From NCBI GenBank assembly GCA_029942065.1, contig JAPYTY010000086.1, positions 1-7,904 of the forward strand: 7,904 nt of DNA, written 5' to 3'. The DNA comes from Acidobacteriota bacterium (lineage in GTDB: Bacteria; Acidobacteriota; UBA6911; RPQK01; JADFOI01). Made by a program: the position numbers and the translations under genes. Positions 4,393-7,904 of the stretch are shown here, piece after piece; the first letter of the stretch is position 1, and each line of letters starts with the position of its first letter. The notes under the pieces are model-generated. The model was not told the DNA's origin, made no database searches, and was given only the letters and a program-made list of their open reading frames with translations.

Positions 4393-6100
4393 AGTCCTCT
4401 GTCACTAACTTTTTAGTATATAGATATCTCTTGATCTTGCGGGTGGTCGTCCTTTCAAATTCCTCGGATCGAAGAACAATGCTCTTGACGCGCTTGTAGC
4501 GGGCCAGTTCCTCGCACCTTGTCTTGATCTCCTGCCCGATCACCTCATTTATCTTGTCCTGGCCATACTTACCAGGACCCAAAGTTTCATCGAAAGTTTC
4601 AGTGTGAGGAACCACAATCGCCTGCACCGCGACGCGGGCAGGATCCTCCTCCGGACCACCCCAGACCAGAGACTCCAGGATATAAGGACTTTGATTCAGA
4701 ACGGCCTCCACCTCTTCGGGATAAACATTCTTCCCATTGGGAGTCACAATCACCGACTTCTTACGCCCACTGACATAGAGAAACCCCTCCTCATCGATAT
4801 ACCCCAGATCCCCCGTCAGCAACCATCCATCGAGCAGGGCCTCCCGCGTCGCCTCCTCGTTCAAATAATAACCAGCCATCACTGAAGGCCCCCGCACCAA
4901 AATCTCCTCATCCACAATCTTTACATCCAGGCCCTCTAGCGGCAACCCGACTGAATCGTCCTTGAAGCAGTCCACACGATTCACGGAAATAATTGGAGAT
5001 GATTCCGTCAATCCGTAGCCCTGAATGAAATTGATGCCCAGTTCGCGGAACGCCTTGCCTATCTCAGGGTTCCCCGCTGCACCGCCCGAAATGCACAACT
5101 CAAGACGCCCTCCCAGCTGGTCGTGGATGGGCTTGAAGAGCGCCCTCCGAATATTTAACTTCAAGAGACCTTCCAGGAACCCGGCAATCCCTTTGGCCAC
5201 CCGGAATTTCATCTCCCCTTTCTGCTTGATTCCGCTTTCGATCTTCCGGTAGAGACCGTCAAATAAGAGAGGCACCCCGAGCACCACCGTGGGCCTCATC
5301 TCCCGCAGGTTCTCCGGAATACGCCTTAGGCTCTCAGCATGGCAAATCGTACACCCCTGATAAAGCGCCAACAAAAATCCGGCCATGCACTCGTAAGTAT
5401 GGTGCAGCGGCAAAACAGACAGCAGCACACCCTCTTCAATCGACACGTGCTGCGAGGTGGCCATGATGTTGGCAGCCAGATTCCCATGGCTCAACATGAC
5501 CCCCTTGGAACCTCCGGTGGTGCCGGACGTAAAGATGATGGCGGCCAGATCTTTTGCGGCTACCGGCAGATCCTGCAAACGGTTCTGTCCGTGATCAAGG
5601 GCATCCTCACCCATCCCGAGGAACTCAGGAAAGGATAGATCCGCACCCGCCCTCCTCTCCTCCATGGAAATCATTTTCTCCACCGAAGGAATCTGGCCGC
5701 GATGCTCCCTGAGCGGATCGATGTACTCTTCAGAACAGATCACCAGGCGGGGCTCGGAAAAGTTCAGCACCTGACAGATCTCTCCAATGGTGAGGTCCTT
5801 GTCAACGGGAACGGCGACCAATCCTGAAGTGACTGCTGCGAGATAGCTCAAGGCCCACTCGGTCCGATTCGGAGAAAGCACTGCGACTCGATCCCCTTTT
5901 TCGAGGTCCCAGGAAGAAAACCCAGCCGCCGACTGGAGCACCCTCTCGCCGAGTTCACGATAGGTTAGCGAAACCCAGACGCCATCTTTCTTGCTTTGAA
6001 GGGCAATCCGGCTGTGGTACCGCCGGCTGACCTGCAACAGTAGATCGCGAAGGTCACAGATAGGGCGAATGGGATAAAGAGGAGGTTTTTTCACTGCCAA
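4391..6100 (-). CDS. Long-chain fatty acid-CoA ligase (AMP-forming acyl-CoA synthetase)
   Basis: The 569-residue enzyme belongs to the ANL superfamily, which activates a carboxylate to acyl-AMP and transfers it to CoA or another thiol. Motifs in order: P-loop IIFTSGTTGGSKGVMLSH (188-205), A4-like VLPLHHTYE (229-237), GVPLLFDGLY (275-284), A5 GYGLTESSP (361-369), A7 TGDLGYIDEEG (429-439, ATP-ribose Asp431), hinge SGRKKSVIVTPNGKNVYPEEVE (444-465), and the C-terminal catalytic Lys in TTTRKIKR (Lys555). Overall it resembles FadD15/long-chain types; chain length cannot be read. The start is uncertain: TTG at 6100 or GTG at 6094, with an in-frame TAA at 6122-6124, no ATG and no Shine-Dalgarno. A -10-like TATACAAT lies 4 bases upstream of the TTG. 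It follows the cupin gene by 38 bases. A strong hairpin covers its stop codon. Confidence 0.92.
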   Translation of the reverse strand: MAVKKPPLYPIRPICDLRDLLLQVSRRYHSRIALQSKKDGVWVSLTYRELGERVLQSAAGFSSWDLEKGDRVAVLSPNRTEWALSYLAAVTSGLVAVPVDKDLTIGEICQVLNFSEPRLVICSEEYIDPLREHRGQIPSVEKMISMEERRAGADLSFPEFLGMGEDALDHGQNRLQDLPVAAKDLAAIIFTSGTTGGSKGVMLSHGNLAANIMATSQHVSIEEGVLLSVLPLHHTYECMAGFLLALYQGCTICHAESLRRIPENLREMRPTVVLGVPLLFDGLYRKIESGIKQKGEMKFRVAKGIAGFLEGLLKLNIRRALFKPIHDQLGGRLELCISGGAAGNPEIGKAFRELGINFIQGYGLTESSPIISVNRVDCFKDDSVGLPLEGLDVKIVDEEILVRGPSVMAGYYLNEEATREALLDGWLLTGDLGYIDEEGFLYVSGRKKSVIVTPNGKNVYPEEVEAVLNQSPYILESLVWGGPEEDPARVAVQAIVVPHTETFDETLGPGKYGQDKINEVIGQEIKTRCEELARYKRVKSIVLRSEEFERTTTRKIKRYLYTKKLVTED

Positions 6101-6103
6101 GAG

Positions 6104-6133
6104 ATTGTATAGAAAACGATCTTAACCGGCCAA
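6104..6133 (-). promoter_or_regulatory. Possible promoter abutting the acyl-CoA synthetase start
   Basis: On the minus strand TTGGCC (6133-6128) and TACAAT (6109-6104) are 18 bases apart. The -10 ends only a few bases before the TTG/GTG start codons, so a transcript from it would be almost leaderless, starting near 6097. That would fit the missing Shine-Dalgarno and would favour the GTG at 6094. The -35 match is moderate. Confidence 0.35.
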
Positions 6134-6138
6134 GCGGA

Positions 6139-6474
6139 TCACTTCAGTCCCTTTGCGGCATCCAGACTCACCACAGGAGTGCTGCCCCTGACCTCTGCCT
6201 GGTGAACCGTTTCGGAGGGGACCTTAATCACATCACCTGCCTTTAACAGGAACTCTTCACCTTCGATGGTGATGGCAAACTCTCCCTCCAGAACGGCATC
6301 CTTTTTGTCGACAGGATGAGTATGCTCGGCAAAAACGGTTCCCCTGGGGTAGGTATAGCAGGATACCGAGGGGTATCCATCGTCGACCAATTTCCGCCTC
6401 ATGTTTTTCTGGTTCAACGGGCCCCACCTCGTATCATCCCAGTGTTCAATCATCGTTTCGCCCGGATTATTCAT
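6139..6474 (-). CDS. Small single-domain cupin protein
   Basis: The 111-residue product is one cupin beta-barrel. Motif 1 is GTVFAEHTHPVDKKDAVLEG (45-64), with His51 and His53. Motif 2 is GDVIKVPSETVH (80-91), with His91. The usual motif-1 Glu ligand is Lys57 in the expected spacing, so a metal, if bound, would be held by three His. No reaction can be assigned. The ATG at 6474 overlaps the ispH stop as ATGA, which argues for translational coupling; a further in-frame ATG at 6453 (MIEHWDDTRWGP) is a plausible alternative, and an upstream one at 6498 would overlap ispH by 28 bases and is less likely. Shine-Dalgarno signals are weak for all. Lying in an ispH transcription unit does not by itself imply a role in isoprenoid metabolism. 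Confidence 0.85.
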   Translation of the reverse strand: MNNPGETMIEHWDDTRWGPLNQKNMRRKLVDDGYPSVSCYTYPRGTVFAEHTHPVDKKDAVLEGEFAITIEGEEFLLKAGDVIKVPSETVHQAEVRGSTPVVSLDAAKGLK

Positions 6475-7463
6475 GAACTGTCTACGGCAGTGCCGCAATC
6501 CGGGCTGGAGGAAGGGATACTCTGGCGATTCTCCACCTCATGCTGAAGGTCGAAAGGCAACGCGAACTGTACATCCTCTTGGCGCAGCACCAGTTCCTCC
6601 AGGACCGCCCCATGCGTCTGAAAGAAAGCCGCAATTTCCTGGACCAGGCTCTCCGGAGCCGAGGCTCCAGAGGTCAGACCCAGCGTTCGAACATCAGCCA
6701 GCCACTCCTCCTGGATGGAGTGGAGGTCGCTAACCAGATAGGCGGGAGTTCCCTCCCGTTGGGCCTCCTCCACCATACGTTTCGAGTTACTGCTGTTGGA
6801 AGCACCCACCACCAGCACCAGATCTGACGACTTCGATAGCTCCAAAACAGCTTCCTGGCGGTTCTGGGTGGCATAACAGATGTCTTCCGAAGGGGGGCCC
6901 TCGACGGCGGGAAACTTCTTGCGAAGTGCCGTCAGAATCTCCCGGGTGTCCTGCATGCTCAAGGTGGTCTGAGTGATGTAGGCCACCCGGCCGGGATCCT
7001 CCACCTCCAGCGCCTCCACATCTTCCACCGTTGTCACCAGCCGAATCTGAGCTGGAGCTTCTCCTAATGTGCCGATCACCTCGTCGTGGCCTTCATGCCC
7101 CACCAGTATTATCGTGTAGTCCTTCCGGGCGTAACGGACGGCTTCCTGATGAACTTTGGTAACCAGAGGGCAGGTGGCATCGATGATCCGCAAGGATCGG
7201 GCAGCAGCCTTCTCCCATACCTCCGGTGAAACCCCGTGAGCACTGAAAATCGCTCGGCATCCTTCCGGTACATCCTCGATACGATCCACGAAAATCGCCC
7301 CTTTATCGCTCAACTCCTTCACGACGTGAGCATTGTGCACGATCTCCTTGCGAACATAGATAGGCTCATCGTAAAGATCCAGAGCGAGATCAACGATATC
7401 GACAGCTCGAACCACTCCTGCACAAAACCCTCTGGGCGCAGCAAGAATGACCTTCTCAATCAT
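6471..7463 (-). CDS. ispH: 4-hydroxy-3-methylbut-2-enyl diphosphate reductase (LytB)
   Basis: IspH performs the last step of the MEP pathway, reducing HMBPP to IPP and DMAPP with a [4Fe-4S] cluster in the cytoplasm. The three cluster cysteines are present: Cys14 (RGFCAGV), Cys98 (IDATCPLV) and Cys196 (DICYATQNRQ). Substrate-site residues are also there: His43 (HNAHVV), His76 (SAHGVSP), His126 and the proton-relay Glu128 (GHEGHDEVIG), Thr166-167 (TQTT) and the SSNS segment at 224-227. The enzyme proper ends near FALPFDL (300-306). About 24 further residues, rich in Ser and including Cys323, form a tail that I do not recognise from the family. Its TGA overlaps the cupin ATG. The ATG at 7463 is a standard family start but has no Shine-Dalgarno; an extended -10 lies just upstream. 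At 330 residues it is slightly longer than the usual 310-320. Confidence 0.96.
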   Translation of the reverse strand: MIEKVILAAPRGFCAGVVRAVDIVDLALDLYDEPIYVRKEIVHNAHVVKELSDKGAIFVDRIEDVPEGCRAIFSAHGVSPEVWEKAAARSLRIIDATCPLVTKVHQEAVRYARKDYTIILVGHEGHDEVIGTLGEAPAQIRLVTTVEDVEALEVEDPGRVAYITQTTLSMQDTREILTALRKKFPAVEGPPSEDICYATQNRQEAVLELSKSSDLVLVVGASNSSNSKRMVEEAQREGTPAYLVSDLHSIQEEWLADVRTLGLTSGASAPESLVQEIAAFFQTHGAVLEELVLRQEDVQFALPFDLQHEVENRQSIPSSSPDCGTAVDSS

Positions 7464-7472
7464 GTTCGAACC

Positions 7473-7481
7473 ATTTTAGCA
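7473..7481 (-). promoter_or_regulatory. Extended -10 element upstream of ispH
   Basis: TGC-TAAAAT on the minus strand (7481-7473) matches an extended -10 (TGnTATAAT with one mismatch). It ends 9 bases before the ATG, implying a transcript start around 7466 and almost no leader. The -35 area is occupied by the repeat hairpin and has no consensus match. Confidence 0.4.
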
Positions 7482-7491
7482 GACGGGGGGC

Positions 7492-7543
7492 CGCTGGTCT
7501 GCGACCAGCGCGTTTCACGTTCCAGGTTCCAGGTTTCACATTT
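7492..7543 (+). repeat. Hairpin-plus-heptad element, copy A
   Basis: A perfect 8-bp hairpin CGCTGGTC-TGC-GACCAGCG (7492-7510), a 2-base spacer, then heptads TTTCACG, TTCCAGG, TTCCAGG, TTTCACA (7513-7540). It fills the gap between ispH and the osmoprotectant-binding gene, touching the stop codon of the latter (7544-7546) and lying about 10 bases upstream of the ispH -10. Confidence 0.85.
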
Positions 7544-7904
7544 CTATTGTTCTGTTGTCCGGAGGAATTCCGCGACTACTTCACGGACCCTTCTTTTTTC
7601 TCCATCGACCTGATAATTCATTCGGCGCATCTGATCTTCATCAATGGTCCCAGCCAGAGCATTGAGAACCTCTCGCAATTCCGGGTATCTCTCCAAAATC
7701 TCGGTGCGAAAAACGGGCACGCCACCGTAGGGTGGAAAGTAAGCCTGATCGTCCTTCAGCATGAACAGATCCAGGGCCGCTATCAGACCGTTGGTGGCAT
7801 CTCCCGCAATCAGGTCGACGTTCTTCTCCGCCAACGCCCGATAGGTCAAACCCAGCTCCATGACCGTGGGCGGTTTCTTAAAATCGAGATGGTAAGTTTG
7901 AGAC
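7544..7904 (-). CDS. Glycine betaine/osmoprotectant ABC transporter substrate-binding domain, C-terminal part (5' end outside window)
   Basis: The frame is open to the right edge, so about 119 C-terminal residues are visible. The pattern GLTYRALAEKNVDLIAGDATNG, then DLFMLKDDQAYFPPYGGVPVFR, then ELREVLNALAGTIDEDQMRRMNYQVD is that of the OpuAC/OpuCC/ProX class II periplasmic-binding fold for quaternary ammonium osmolytes. The mature protein captures glycine betaine, choline or a similar compound outside the membrane and hands it to an ABC permease; in many bacteria this domain is fused to the permease, which cannot be judged here. The usual D-x-TDG segment reads GDATNG, with Asn for Asp. The stop directly abuts repeat copy A. 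It is on the same strand as ispH, but the repeat and the ispH promoter-like element suggest separate transcription. Confidence 0.85.
   Translation of the reverse strand, partial: SQTYHLDFKKPPTVMELGLTYRALAEKNVDLIAGDATNGLIAALDLFMLKDDQAYFPPYGGVPVFRTEILERYPELREVLNALAGTIDEDQMRRMNYQVDGEKRRVREVVAEFLRTTEQ

Overview
The window looks like a stretch of bacterial chromosome at roughly 50-55% GC (judged by eye). It carries housekeeping and metabolic genes separated by intergenic regions unusually rich in repeats. Nothing fixes the phylum. The mix (a MerR-type regulator with a cobalamin-fold domain, a periplasmic azurin, QueF, IspH and a compatible-solute ABC transporter) would fit Acidobacteriota or a similar environmental Gram-negative lineage, but that is inference. 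No tRNA, rRNA, transposase, phage gene or CRISPR array was seen.

Layout. Bases 1-228 (+) hold the 3' end of a metallo-beta-lactamase-fold hydrolase. Bases 229-564 are non-coding and full of repeats and hairpins. Bases 565-879 (-) encode a lone winged-helix DNA-binding domain of the OmpR/PhoB output type with no receiver. A 290-base gap follows; it holds a near-consensus sigma-70-type promoter framed by a perfect 8-bp inverted repeat. That promoter reads into 1170-2042 (+), a MerR/BldC-type helix-turn-helix joined to a CarH-like cobalamin-binding fold whose ligand residues are replaced. Convergent to it is an M20 metallopeptidase-family gene (2187-3194, -). After a second repeat-rich gap (3195-3445), everything to the right edge is on the minus strand: ispH, cupin, acyl-CoA synthetase, azurin and queF in transcription order, preceded at the right edge by the C-terminal part of a glycine betaine/osmoprotectant-binding protein.

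How the genes work together. ispH and the cupin gene overlap by ATGA and are probably translationally coupled. The acyl-CoA synthetase follows 38 bases later, possibly from its own promoter. The azurin gene has a strong Shine-Dalgarno, and queF follows 42 bases downstream. The functions (isoprenoid precursors, fatty-acid activation, periplasmic electron transfer, queuosine synthesis) do not form one pathway, so this is a string of neighbours rather than a dedicated system.

The most notable features are two. First, the regulator keeps the CarH architecture but appears to have lost the cobalt-ligating histidine (Cys instead) and most of the W-x9-EH adenosyl pocket. Second, the gaps contain a family of composite repeats. 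One element is a GCTGGTC/GACCAGC hairpin followed by 4-5 heptads of the form TTYCANG (three copies at three gene borders). Another is a conserved box followed by TCCGAAA-type heptads (two full copies plus one partial). All share a 7-base period.
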